A stretch of DNA of 64,000 nucleotides, taken from assembly GCF_000003815.2 (NCBI RefSeq), contig NC_049997.1, forward strand, positions 4,739,893 to 4,803,892. The letters run 5' to 3'. How positions within the stretch are numbered: the first letter of the stretch is position 1; the number at the start of each line of letters is the position of its first letter. Origin of the DNA: Branchiostoma floridae. Its lineage: Eukaryota > Chordata > Leptocardii > Amphioxiformes > Branchiostomatidae. A program made the position numbers and the translations under genes. Below the pieces are notes generated by a model, which saw only the letters and a program-made list of their open reading frames with translations, did no database searches and had not been told where the DNA came from. Shown here one piece after another: positions 10,281-21,887 of the stretch.

Positions 10281-10808
10281 GTATGAGGGGTGAATAAGTC
10301 CTTGGCCTCACCCAGAAATAATAAGCATAACTCAGATTTTGAGCATAGATGTCAAGTATAAAGTCTAATATAACTGGCACCGAAATTCAAATTATCGTGA
10401 TCACTACTTTGCAGGAGACACCCAGTAACGTTAGGTAAGGGAGAAGGGAAAAAAGTGGACAATTGAGCTGCGACCTGAGGTGTGTGCGTCAATTTGCGCT
10501 GCTGGAAGTCAGACACCATCTTCTTTCTACTTGAAATACGAAGTAAATCATTATCAAACATTTTGAAAATGTCTGTTGTTAATGACAAAGAATTTATAAA
10601 TGTCTGATCATAATTCACCCCTGTTTTTCTCGCCACTTACCTTCTGATTTAGAAAAAACGAATGCCTGGAAAGTAATGACTGCAATGATTTGCAATTTGG
10701 AGGATATTGATAAAAGGCTTCATACTATGAAGTTGTGCCTCAAAATTTGAGTTGTTCTTATCATTTCTGGGTGAGGCCGAGAACTTATTGATCAACACTC
10801 ATACCTAG
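10281..10808. mobile_element. Inverted-end element (ctcaccc…gggtgag family), left version
   Basis: Ends: about 45 bases around 10281-10325 (tatgaggggtgaataagtcc…cctcacccagaaat) are inverted at about 10765-10808. The right arm has the same ends at about 40047-40853, but the interior is largely different and longer. No recognisable transposase. Confidence 0.6.
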
Positions 10809-10998
10809 GGCCATTAAACGTCACCTGCATTGGCATTTCCGTTCATAAATCCAACTGCGCATGTGCAGGTCAAAGGTGAAAGCACGAAGATATAAAGAAA
10901 ACACGTCTGGACATTAGTATGCAAACCGGCTGCCACGGACGAGGTTTTTTTTTTTGGTGACAAGTCCTAATTGTAGCGTTGGAATGACTTAACTGGTA

Positions 10999-11195
10999 AC
11001 GCTAGTTCACCTTTATTCGCGGAGTAACTTATATCCGTTGTTTCTAAAAACGACAGATGATGGTTTCAAATGGCATCATTTGAAACTAAAGATATTGTAA
11101 TTTGAAACCACCATTGGATTAATATGAATATCCTTAAACCGTGTTCGGATAAACAACGGATATAGGACACCACGCGGAAAAAGGTGAACTAGCGT
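10999..11195. mobile_element. 197-bp MITE with TA target (left)
   Basis: Inverted ends ACGCTAGTTCACCTTT and AAAGGTGAACTAGCGT extend imperfectly to about 45 bp (…atatccgttgttt). TA flanks at 10997-10998 and 11196-11197. The partner is at 39667-39867, so the insertion is older than the arm divergence. Confidence 0.85.
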
Positions 11196-12794
11196 TAGAG
11201 CATTTATCAAAACTAGATTTGTAGTCATCGCGACCATTCGGGGCACGTTGCCCTTTTTGCGGGTTTCTAAGGTATTGCAGCGGAACGTCCTGTTTTAATA
11301 TCTCGTTTCATTTATAACATTCTGTATTAAACAATAATCACAGAGACAAAATCGGTAATAAGCTAATTGTACCCCAGATTTTTAACTTATCAATAGTTTC
11401 CAGTTGCCAAGTGTTATTGAATATCAAGGAAGTAGTGAAGCGTGACGGGCCGTTCTCTGTGTATGTAATGTTTCCCCTAGCCCTAGTCGGGATTCATTGT
11501 GTGTACTGTGAATCAAAGATAAGCCTTACCATTAAGATAGATTTACATTTTTGATAAACAAAACTGCACATTCAGCATATACAAGGTGAGACCTATTCTC
11601 TCAACTAGTTCCTTTTACTTCTATACAAAATTTACGTTCGAAATACAAGTGTATAATTGTATAACAACATGCATTGTAATAAGTGACATTTTTTTTTATG
11701 TTTCTTTCAAAAAGAATTCAAAGCAATCCTCACTTGGTAGCACGGTGGTACATAAGACCAGTACTAGAGACACACACTCTGCAAAATGACTCATATAGCA
11801 AATGCTATGAGGAATTGAGTGGATTTTGTCAAATGTTGTTGAAGTAGATAAATTCGGACAACATCACATCTCCACTCAGAGCTTGTGAAGAACATAATTG
11901 CTTCAATTTTGTGTTGTAAATTACAGTTAAACTAGTTCAAGAAGATAATTGCTTAGTTTACCTCCGCTGTAATACGTCTTTCAAGATTCCATGAAAAAGC
12001 AGTATATTAATAATTTCTCTGCTTGTGTCTGACCTGAAACATATCATAGTGCTGTACATACAATATATTTTATGAAGTATCCTTTGTTTTCTGAAAACAA
12101 GTACATCAATGTTGGTAATAAAAGAGTAATACAGATGACATTTCATAATAAAGAAAATCTCATGCTAGTAGCAACATCATGACTCCTATTTGGCCATATA
12201 AGCAATTTACGTATCATACTTTCCAAGCCACAAATTCTAGATCTTTTCATGATAAGTACTATTTGTCGTACACAACTGAATGTATTCAATAAAATACAAA
12301 TCAAATGTATGGCTACTGAAGAGCAATAATACATGCTTGGTATGCAGACACACAATACAACAGTGTTGCGGGAGGATCTAAGGTCTAAGGTAAGGTACGG
12401 TATACACACTCAGTATGCCTGCCAATTTCAGATCACATATGTACATATTTCATACACTCTGGGAGAAATACTAAGGAACAAGTTTACTTAATTCAAAATC
12501 TTCAGAAATACATCATTCTTCGGGTAATAATTGCTACGGTATAAATAAAATCACATCAAGAATAATGGAAATACCCTGTTAGTTTTCAAAGTACATATTA
12601 TGAGACATAACAATCATACAACATCAAATAATAAGCATAAGTAGTAAGTTGTTTAGGAGAATATGTTCAGGGATACGTCCATATATTTTGCTAGAAAATC
12701 AGTTACGACAAGAACCTTTGACGGACAGTGTCAATCAGGTTTCACCTTTAAGTTACAAGCTTAAGATATTGTTTTACTTGACATTGTTGTTGCT
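11196..12794. other. AT-rich intergenic DNA
   Basis: No coding exon, RNA gene or element end was recognised. The stretch is conserved with 38092-39666 of the right arm apart from small indels. It lies beyond the LRR receptor gene's candidate poly(A) signal. Confidence 0.45.
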
Positions 12795-12800
12795 TTTATT
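12795..12800 (-). promoter_or_regulatory. Candidate poly(A) signal of left LRR receptor
   Basis: AATAAA on the minus strand, about 1026 bases past the stop. The partner signal at 38086-38091 is 299 bases past its stop. The difference (about 727) equals the TA-flanked element that sits between stop and signal in the left arm only. Confidence 0.5.
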
Positions 12801-12909
12801 TCTTTATCAGTGTAAGCTCCCATCAGTAACAAACACTGATTTTCATGGAGGCCCTGGATACGTATACAATAAAAAAATACATAAAATACAATACAATATT
12901 TACATAATA

Positions 12910-13637
12910 GAGTCGATTCCGAGTCACCGAGAGGGTTTTGAAATAATATTTGTAGTATGTTTGAACTATTCTAAGTAAAAGAATATGTCAGCCACTAAAG
13001 TTCTAAACCGTTCAAACAATTGAAAATGAAAGTTTGAACATGTTTGAACCTATCTTTATATGTTGGAAAAATCGGAAATCAATAGTACAAATATCTCTTT
13101 ATTCAAAACAATTTTGAAACATCTATGTGTTTTGTTATTGTTGGAACATGTGATCAAATGTTCCAACAATTTCCATCATTTTTTTTCCTCCATAAAAACT
13201 TTTATTACCACCATAAACCAACCTGCTAGCTGGGCATTTTGTTTAGGTCTTGTATTTTTAGATTCTCTTTAGTAGACACTGGTGACTCTTTTGTGAGAAG
13301 GTGCCAGACAGACACAATTCCCTGTGCTTGGCAGGGATGTGTGAATTGCCCTCTCCCCAGCCCACTGACCCAGTTTTACCATTTTGTTTCCATGTTCGAA
13401 CATGTGATCACAAATGATGAATCTATGTTGGAACAGTTTAGAAACTAACAGAAATAATGTATTTGATGTAAGAAATGTTTTTGACATGTATGAACACTGT
13501 AGAAAATATTTAGAACATCACAATGATGTTATAAATAGTTCTAAACAGTTACTTATCACAACTAGAATGTTATAAAGATTTCCAAAATGTTGGAACAAAA
13601 GGCAAGAAACACCCTCTTGGTAATGTGGAATCGACTC
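12910..13637. mobile_element. TA-flanked nonautonomous DNA transposon, copy 2 (3' region of LRR gene)
   Basis: Ends GAGTCGATTCC and GGAATCGACTC, TA at 12908-12909 and 13638-13639. 728 bp, clearly the same family as 1269-1952 along its length. The right arm has the empty TA site at about 37985. The interior is full of short 'tgttcgaacatg'-like palindromes. Nonautonomous. Confidence 0.87.
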
Positions 13638-13825
13638 TACCAAAAAAAACATGTCACTTATATTCATTTTTACACACACGCTATCATTCCAAAAGAAGTT
13701 TGGAAATGCAATCTCTCAAAATTCAAATGAGTATCTCACTTTGGTTACAGTGGGTAGCAACAATTCTAAACCAAAGGCTTTAGTTGCAAAGCTGAAAGAA
13801 TGTTGTGTATCCTTCAAATTCTATT

Positions 13826-16558
13826 CTATGACATTTCTTCGTAAATGTTCGAATTGTCTTGGGTTTGTTTTTCAGACAGGGCAACAACACCCTTGCGTTT
13901 GGGAGGAAGGGGAGGTGGCTCGTCTAGAGGGGGTTTACTTCCTTGAGGGGTTTCAGGGACCTTATTTTCAGTAATGGCATATGACTGGTCCTGTTCTGTG
14001 TGGTCATGACCACTAGCCATTACAGTAGTAGTAGTGTTTGTGTTGGACTCAGTGATGGCATGTGACTGGTCCTGTACTGTGTGGTCATGACCACTAACCA
14101 TTACAGTAGCAGTAGTGTTTGTGTTGGACTCAGTGATGGCATGTGACTGGTCCTGTACTGTGTGGTCATGACCACTAACCATTACAGTAGTAGTAGTGTT
14201 TGTGTTCGACTCAGTAAAGCTCTGAGACTGAATCTGCCCTGTCTCATCATGACCACTAAGCATTGTAGTACTTCCTATGTTTTCGCTGTGTTCAGTTACA
14301 ATTTGAAACTGATTCTGCCCTTTTTTGTCATGAATATTTTTCATTGGAACAGCTAAGGTGTTTATGTCGGAACTATTGGTGTTTTCAGACTGGTCCTGCA
14401 CTGTCTGACCATTGCCATTGTTGACTGCCGCAGCTGCGGTAGTTGTGTTAGATGTAGTGTTGGTCAGACACTGGCCCTGCAATAGCTGATAATGTTGGCT
14501 ATCCATATTTTTATACAGGCCAGCATGGCCGCTAGTCTTTACAGTTGTTGTGTACATTGCTCGGGCAGACTGAGACTGATCCTGCCCTGACTGGACATGG
14601 CCACTAGCTATTGCAGCATATGAACTACTTGTGTTAGATACAATAGCGGCCTGACACTGATCCTGCAATGCCTGATAATTTTGTTCATCCATATCTTCAT
14701 ACAGATGAGTAGCACCACAAGTCTTAACAGCAGATGTGGTGTGCGTGTATGTTTCTCGGGTTGCTTGATAATCATCACTTGTTATTTCAGGACATGTAGT
14801 TTTTGGAGGATTTGATTGTGTACCATTATACATAGGATTTGGCTGAAAGGCTACAGGCAGTTCATTTGGAGACAACCCTCGCCATGTTTGACCATGGCTA
14901 CTTGTTACTACAGTAGATGTGTTGTTTGAGGTGCTCAAAACAACTTCAGGACTTGGACCTGGTGTATTACCAATGCCACGGTTTTGATATCGAATGGAAT
15001 CCTGATACTGACCCTGGCCGGCCTGACCGCTTGCAATCATGGAAACTGTTACACTAGCAGTAGTGTTTGTAACATTTGGAAACTGAGTACTTGTCGCCTG
15101 GAGCCGGCCCTGCACTGTTTCATTCTGAATACTGGTTTTTGCAGCAGCTGGGCACGAAGGGGTTTTCTTAGCCCTCCTCGTCCTTCGTATTGTGAGAATG
15201 ATTGTAACAATGATGGCGGTACCAGCTATTGAACCACAGTTAGATCCAATAACAACAGATAGTGGGGGGCTCGGGGGAGATTCAATGGAATTGTTACTTT
15301 CAGTCGTTGTTTCAGATGGTAACCCTTCCCATTTCGCATCATCTGCTGGACGTGGCTGAGATCCAGCATTGTGTTTAAAGTACCAATGATAACAGAAGGT
15401 TGCATCGTTGGATCGGCTATTAGCACTGTCAAATTGGTTACCAACAAACCTTGTCGAGCCAACATTATTTGCTGAATCAGTATTTCTCTCTGTATTGCCA
15501 GATGGAAAAGATGTAGACACTGGAGATGAGGTAAATGGGGTTTTGGTATCAAACATCGTTGATGTAGTTTGTTCTTCACAGATCAGGTCTTCTGGTTTGA
15601 TATTTTTCAGCATTTTGTTCACTAAGTTAGCAGGTCGGGCACATGCTATCTGACTTTCAAATGAATGAGTCCCGGTCATTTTAAGCCTGAATGGAACCAT
15701 GTTGCAGTCACACTGCCATGGGTTGTAGTACATTTCTACATTAGAAGTTACTGACAGGATTTTATAAATTGACGATGGAAGGGTGGATATCTGGTTGTCA
15801 CTCAGCGTCAAAGACTGGAGTTTGGGTAGATTTGAAAAAGTACCAGCCTGAATATTAGGTATCTTGTTTACGTTCAGAAACAGAGTTTGAAGCCTGGGTA
15901 AGTCTGAAAATGTGTCAGATTGAATTTCCTTTATCTGGTTGGACTGCAGATGCAACGTTTGGAGGTGTGGGAGATTTAAGAAAGCACAAGCCTGAATTTT
16001 GAATATCTGGTTGTGAGCCAGGCTCAAATATCGGAGCAATGGTAGGTATGAGAATGTGCCACATTGAACGATAGTTATGTTATTGTAGGCAATGTACAAT
16101 TCTTTGAGTTTGGTTAATCTTGAAAATGTCCCAGGATGAATGTTTGCTATCTGGTTTTTCATCAGATACAAAACTACGAGTCTTGGTAGATTTAGAAATG
16201 TCTCTTTGTGAAGATAGGTAATCTTGTTCTTAATAAAGCTCAACCATCGAAGCTGGAATAGAGGGGGGAAACGATCTACGGTCGCTATACGATTTTCAGC
16301 AAAGTTTAGACTCCCCAAGTTCTTATATCTCGCCAGCACATTCATCTCTGGCTTACTTAAAGTTGTTATTGTATTATATCTCAGGTCCATGTTCATTATC
16401 AATTTTGGTAGGTTCTGGGGGATACTGGTGAGTTTCAAACTGCGACTGTCACTGACACAGGAGAAGCCCGGTCTGCATTCAGCCCCTGCATCTGGCATGT
16501 CGAGCTCAATCATGAAGATAAGAAGGAAAATAACCATTTCCTGTAACTTTCTGCCCAT
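13826..16558 (-). CDS. LRR transmembrane receptor with tyrosine-motif tail, left copy
   Basis: One uninterrupted 910-residue frame. Signal peptide 1-26 (MVIFLLIFMIEL core). A Cys-rich LRR N-cap follows (ECRPGFSC), then nine leucine-rich repeats (about 50-275, e.g. HLQTLHLQSNQI, KLQSLTLSDNQI). An LRR C-cap (NPWQCDC… LICEE) covers about 279-327. Residues 328-431 are a Ser/Thr-rich stalk; one transmembrane helix is at about 432-459, followed by RRTRR. The long tail has NPMY, YEDM (about 619), YQAL, SSYAAI (ITIM-like, about 643), YKNM (about 680), YQLL, three near-identical 27-residue repeats (about 779-856, GHDHTVQDQS core), PPPLPPKR (about 881) and a final YEEM. An acceptor-like 'ttattttttag' lies 8 bases before the ATG, suggesting a 5' UTR intron. 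Family-level reading: cell-surface recognition receptor signalling through SH2/SH3 partners; the ligand is unknown. Confidence 0.88.
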   Translation of the reverse strand: MGRKLQEMVIFLLIFMIELDMPDAGAECRPGFSCVSDSRSLKLTSIPQNLPKLIMNMDLRYNTITTLSKPEMNVLARYKNLGSLNFAENRIATVDRFPPLFQLRWLSFIKNKITYLHKETFLNLPRLVVLYLMKNQIANIHPGTFSRLTKLKELYIAYNNITIVQCGTFSYLPLLRYLSLAHNQIFKIQACAFLNLPHLQTLHLQSNQIKEIQSDTFSDLPRLQTLFLNVNKIPNIQAGTFSNLPKLQSLTLSDNQISTLPSSIYKILSVTSNVEMYYNPWQCDCNMVPFRLKMTGTHSFESQIACARPANLVNKMLKNIKPEDLICEEQTTSTMFDTKTPFTSSPVSTSFPSGNTERNTDSANNVGSTRFVGNQFDSANSRSNDATFCYHWYFKHNAGSQPRPADDAKWEGLPSETTTESNNSIESPPSPPLSVVIGSNCGSIAGTAIIVTIILTIRRTRRAKKTPSCPAAAKTSIQNETVQGRLQATSTQFPNVTNTTASVTVSMIASGQAGQGQYQDSIRYQNRGIGNTPGPSPEVVLSTSNNTSTVVTSSHGQTWRGLSPNELPVAFQPNPMYNGTQSNPPKTTCPEITSDDYQATRETYTHTTSAVKTCGATHLYEDMDEQNYQALQDQCQAAIVSNTSSSYAAIASGHVQSGQDQSQSARAMYTTTVKTSGHAGLYKNMDSQHYQLLQGQCLTNTTSNTTTAAAAVNNGNGQTVQDQSENTNSSDINTLAVPMKNIHDKKGQNQFQIVTEHSENIGSTTMLSGHDETGQIQSQSFTESNTNTTTTVMVSGHDHTVQDQSHAITESNTNTTATVMVSGHDHTVQDQSHAITESNTNTTTTVMASGHDHTEQDQSYAITENKVPETPQGSKPPLDEPPPLPPKRKGVVALSEKQTQDNSNIYEEMS

Positions 16559-17539
16559 GTTGTCACCTAAAAAATAACAAGTAGAAGGGTTTGATTTGAT
16601 ATGTTACAGCTTTTCAAAGCAATCGCATTTGTATATGCTCGGAAGATGTGTCAAGTGTCCTTATATAAGTTCACATTTCGCCAAGTGGTGTCGAATTTTA
16701 AGTATACATTCACCAACCAGACGAATAGCATTTGTTTCTAGCTTGGCGTTGTTACAACAATGAGAGAGAAATACTTCTGTAAAAGTATAAAATGACTCTG
16801 ATATAAGCTAAACTCCATTAACGTGTGTAAACCAGGCATTTCCCTAGCGTGAGGCTTTCGACAGAAAGGAAAAAGACCATAGATGAAACCCACCATGAAA
16901 ATTGCGCACACAGATGTTACGCGCATGTATCGAAGCTCGTACGATCGAAGGGTAAGTTATCAACAAAGAATGGGCAAATAAAATGGACAAAGCAATGAAA
17001 AAAAGTAGAATGAATTGAAACATGTACCTTTTTTTAGATACATAGCAGTAATGTCATTTTCAAAACTAATTCCCAAGGGAATATACCCAGGTGATCCTAC
17101 TACGCACGCGCAAAAATATCCCACACATGCCTGTACATTTGGGGAATTCTTGACAAACGGACGCACACTATTCTATTAGGGTAGCCCCTGAGGCGTCGCC
17201 AAAAACATAAGAAAACGATTAAATAAAAACGCCCACATTGTCACATCACAGAATCGAATCCAGTTATCATCATGCTATGTAATTGTGCGACTAAGAATTC
17301 ACCAACAAGTAAACAACTAGAAGTATTAATTCTCTACTGTCTACCGATTGCACTTTTTTAGCACAGACTGCATTCCGTTTTGTCGATACCCTTTTCTTGA
17401 CAGAGCACTCAAAGGATACGTGCTTACTTACCTAAAGCGTTGTTTAGTTTAACAAACAGTTTTCAATTAAACATATATGTATACATAGGAGGTACTGATT
17501 GTCTGAAGTCGGCTATTTGCATATCAACATTTAGAATTT
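16559..17539. other. Upstream region of left LRR gene
   Basis: A minus-strand TATATAA lies at 16661-16669, about 105 bases before the ATG. Further out, 17090-17215 is a copy of a dispersed repeat ending 'ctgaggcgtcgccaaaaac' (also at 33860-33890 and 34297-34400). No other gene seen. Confidence 0.45.
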
Positions 17540-18718
17540 GAATAATAATGATTTACAGACTTTCAAGGCCACAGTTGTGAATGGATCCGTAACTGATTCC
17601 AAACATCGAGATTGTTGGTTTTCTTTTTACTTCTAAACGTCACGAAATATTCCAGGAGGTTAGAAATCTGCACATCAGAATCTGGCCGTCAGTGACGCAT
17701 TGCATGCCATTTGTTACATGCAGCACTCTTTACATTAGGGTGTATTTACTGTTTAAAGCTACTTATTTGCATAACAAAACCGGCTCCACACATAGATTGC
17801 TTTTCAGATCTGAGCCTCAAAAAATATACACAGAGGTTAGATATCTGTGCATCTAGATCTGACTATTCAATATTACAATTTTGCTCAAGGTTGCATTTAC
17901 TCATCTGATGAATAGAGAAACAATTGTAGAGAAAAAACATTCGCACTCAAAATATTTGTCTGTTACCCAAGTAGGGCTTACCGGTTTCACAGATTGCTCT
18001 AAACGTCAAGGAATCCAAAGAGGTGAAAGGTCTATGCATCAAAATCTGTCCGTCATTTAAGCACAACACGTCATATGTTACCCCCGGTACTTTTAACATC
18101 AGGGTGCCGTAATTGTCTAGATCTGCCTATTGATGCTATTCAGTATTAGAATTAAGCAATTCATTTGCTCAAGGTTGCCCTTTTCTCATCTGATGAATAG
18201 AGAGAGGCAACATTTGTAGAGAAACAAAACATTCGCACTCAAAATATTTGGCTGTTACTCAAGTAGGGCTTACCGGTTTTACACATCGAGATTGCTTTTA
18301 CTTCTAAACGTCACGAAATATCCACAGAGGTTAAAAATTTGTACATCAAAATCTGGCCGTCAGCGACGCACTACATGCCATTTTTTTACACCCAGCACTA
18401 TTAACATTAGGGTGTATTGATTGTTTAAAGCTACCTATTGGCATATGAAAACTCAAAATGATCAAGGTCTCCACATATCGAGAATAAGATCTAAGTGTCA
18501 AGAAATATCCAGAGAAGTTAAAGATCTGTGCATCAAAATCTGACCGTCATTGAAACCCAACATGTCATGTTACACCCAGTACTTTTAACATCAGGGTGTC
18601 TTAATTGTCTAGATCTGCCTTTTCAATATTAACATTTAGCGATTCGTTTGCCCAAGGCTCCCTTTTTCTCATCTAAAGAATAGAGAGTCAACGGTTCCAC
18701 ACGTCAAGATTCGTTTAA

Positions 18719-18957
18719 CCGTTGTAGTGCTGCGCCCAAAATATGTTGGGAAGCATATGTTGGTATTGTTTTCACTATGCTACTTTTTTTGTTACTTTCC
18801 TTCCCAATAACCCCATAAAGTTATCCATCATTACAAAGCTTACGGTCTCTACAATTAAAATGTAGCATAGTGAAAGCAGTATCCCTTCTTTCCAAAGGGT
18901 CTAAAACGCCCAGAATTGGGAAAATGTATAGTGAAAAATCTGCCAGCACCACAAGGG
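18719..18957. mobile_element. 239-bp TTAA MITE, nested copy 1
   Basis: Ends CCGTTGTAGTGCTG and CAGCACCACAAGGG between TTAA at 18715-18718 and 18958-18961. The interior begins with cccaa-atatgttggg and carries a near-palindromic tttcactatgctac…gtagcatagtgaaa. piggyBac-type by target only; a different family from 3820-4763. Confidence 0.75.
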
Positions 18958-19495
18958 TTAAGAACTAAACGTCAAGAAATATTCACAGAGGTTAAAGATC
19001 TGTGCATCAAAATCTGACCGTCATTGAAGCACAACATGTCATTTGCTACACTCAGTAATTTTAATATCAGGGGGTCTTAATTGTCTAGATCTGCCTATTC
19101 AATATTAAGATTGAGCGGGTTGTTTGCTCAAGGTTGCGTTTTACTCATCTTATGTATAGAGAGGGGCAACAACTGTAGAGAAAAAAAAACATTCGCACTC
19201 AAAATATTTGGCTGTTAGCCAGGTAGCGACTACCAGCTCAACGCATCGAGAATACTTTTAAGATCTAAACTTCGAGAATTATCCACAGAGGTTAAAGATC
19301 TGTTCATCAAAATCTGACCGTCATTGAAACAAAACATGTCATTTGCTACACTCAGTACTTTTAACATCAGAGCGTCTTAATTGTCTAGATCTACCTTTTC
19401 AATATTAAAATTTAGCGATTCGTTTGCCCAAGGCTCCCTTTTCCTCATCTAAAGAATAGAGAGTCCCCGGTTCCACACGTCAAGATTCTTTTTAA

Positions 19496-19733
19496 CCGTT
19501 GTAGTGCTGTGCCCAACATATGTTGGGAAGCATATGTTGGTATTGTTTTCACTATGCTACTTTTTTGTTACTTTCCTTCCAAATAACCTAATGAAACTAT
19601 ACATTATTACAAAGCTGAAGGTCGCTACTCTTTAAAAGTGTAGCATAGTGAAAACAGTACCCCTACTTTCCAAAGGGTCTAAAACGCCCAGCATTGGGAA
19701 GATGTATTGTGAAAATTTTGCAGCACCACAAGG
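19496..19733. mobile_element. TTAA MITE, nested copy 2
   Basis: Same family as 18719-18957. The TTAA is kept on the left (19492-19495), but the other end reads cagcaccacaaggtttat, so the second TTAA has decayed. Confidence 0.7.
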
Positions 19734-20090
19734 TTTATATCTTCGTCTTCGTCTTGAATACCCTCTAAAAACCCCTACTGGGGTGTCGCTGAGGGGGGAA
19801 ATCGTAATGTCAAGAAATATCCACAGAGGTATGTGCATATATACCACAAATATCCACAGACGTAATAATCTGACCGTCATTGAAGCACATGTCATATGTT
19901 ACAGCCAGTACTTTTAACATAAGGGTGCCGTAATTGTTAGATAAGATATTCAATATTAAAGTTTAGCGGTTTGTTTGCTCAAGGTTGTATTTTTCTCATC
20001 TCATGAATAGAGAGAGGCCACAATTGTAGAGAAAACATTCGCTTCCAAAATATTTGGCTGTGCCCCAAGTAGGGTTGGTGCCTAAAACTC

Positions 20091-21887
20091 TACAAGCCAT
20101 ACTCGAAGATCAAAATAGAAAAAAAATGAAAGCTGTTGTTTTCATGAACATTTTCACAATGACAGTAAAACCATGGTCCAAATTCTTCTTCCAATTGATT
20201 TTTCCCTGTATTTAACCGATACGGTTGAATGAGATGAAAAATGATACTTTCCTACCATGTTGCCATATCAAATAATCATCTTATAAAGTAATTAGATAAA
20301 TTTGTAAGGAATTTGGCAGCAAACGTAAGACAAATTCCTTCCCCCGAATGGGCGTATTGTACGGAACTGCCGCAGAGGCTATATAGTAGCTAAATCTTTC
20401 TTACTTGTGAAGAAAGTGAATTTTTAGATAAGCAGGTTGTATCTATGCTAGTTAGTTCTACATAGGCGAATAAGCATGAAACTTGATCTCACCTTATCTT
20501 ACCTTTTAATCTTTAAAAGCGGTTTTCAGTCGGCCACCATCTTTCCAACTGTGTGACTGGAACTTTTATCCCCTGTTGTTGCTGTCTTGCTTGTTGCCCA
20601 TCTGCTCTGTGTAGCTGTTTTGTTTGTAGCTTTTGTTTATACGGGCGTGTCACATTACAATGTATCAATCCGCGACCCGTGAAAAGTAGTTCCCTGGAAA
20701 AGTCGCAGAGACTCTTATGTGTAAATTGTGCTGAATAATTGAGGAGCTTTGTATCAGTTTTTAAAAACATTGGAATCTGCTTTGTAAATTTGCGCTAGAA
20801 CAATTTCATTTTAGACGATATATATATAACAGGTTGTCAAAAGCGAACAATTTAGCAATTTCGATTCAATGCCTTTGCCAAGAAATGTAATGGTTTGGTA
20901 GCGTTTGTCTGTGGTTTGGCATCAGGAATCAAGAAAATTCTGATTCATTGCCATCATATTTAGTAAAAAACTAGATCTTGATCTATGAAAGAAATTACTA
21001 TTTTGGGCCCCGGGCGCTTTCCGGCATAAACCACCTCACACAGCCTCCAAGATCAGTGACAGTAACAATCTGGCGTGATCGTTCAGAGGGCCTATCATTC
21101 TGGAAACTGAATTGTTACATTTTTGGATACTATTCAAATTCTTCGTGTCTCCTCAGGCGACAGCCATTTTTTAGAGGGTGAAATCCCACCTGTGGCTATA
21201 ATAAGCTTCTGAGCCATCAACCAATATGAATGTTGTGGTGCATTTTTTGTAAAACGGTACAGGGGTTGTGGAAAAACGAAGTGACCAGTCATGCTGTCTA
21301 TAATTTGCTCCGTATCAAGTCGTAAAGGCAGGCAACAGCATTTTTGACATTTCAATGAAAACGAGCCGTATACGCCTCGTCACAAATAGTATGTTTACCT
21401 GACCCCTAGTCTTTAGGATAAATTCCACAGACTTATGTAAACACAGGTGTGATCAAAGGGGGAAAACATTGAAGGCTACTCTTTGATGCCATCTTTTTAT
21501 GAAGAAAATGCAAAATACTTACTATGTTTGATAGAATTCCTGAACTGGCCAAATGTGATAACTTTCTTACCTTCATTAATAGCTTGGAAAGAGCGTATTC
21601 TGGATGAAAAAGGGAGCAACAACTATCATATGGTGTGTTTGGCATGCAAGCTGAAAATGTTGAAACAAATGTCCTTACCTTCCAACCAATGTCCAAATCA
21701 TTGATAAAACAAATTCCAAAGTTTATCTACGTTACACTGTTTTACATCGTTATTTAGATAAAATAAATCTTATCAGTGCTTATATACAACAATTTGGAAT
21801 TTTTAGTTTCAAGCAGTTGACCTAAGGCATCTTTGGGACTCAATTTGATCGAAGACTAAACATAAACAGAACTGTTTGCAGTTAAGC
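20091..21887. other. Noncoding DNA, partly left-only
   Basis: 20091-20825 matches 26770-27420 of the right arm. From about 20830 to 22230 there is no right-arm partner (junction near 26683). At 21028-21125 lies a second, shorter copy of the block that closes the arm (22738-22860: 'agcctccaagatcagtgac'). No gene was recognised. Confidence 0.5.

Larger units (their letters stand above)
17540..20090. repeat. Tandem-like array of ~300-bp units (left)
   Basis: Successive units share blocks: 'gaggttaaagatctgtgcatc', 'aaaatctgaccgtcattgaa', 'acttttaacatcagggtg', 'tctcatctgatgaatagaga' and 'cactcaaaatatttggctgtt'. At least seven partial or full units are visible, in one orientation, with varying truncation. 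The right-arm array (27420-29290) is about 0.7 kb shorter. Two small TTAA MITEs are nested in it. Confidence 0.75.

Noticed and set aside
10352-10636. 94-codon frame (MARKTGVNYDQTF...) inside the left inverted-end element
   Set aside because: Not present in the right-arm version and no transposase or other domain was recognisable; too weak to call a gene.
15226-15579. 117-codon frame inside the LRR gene (partner 35971-36324)
   Set aside because: Same strand, other frame of the receptor coding sequence; a shadow.
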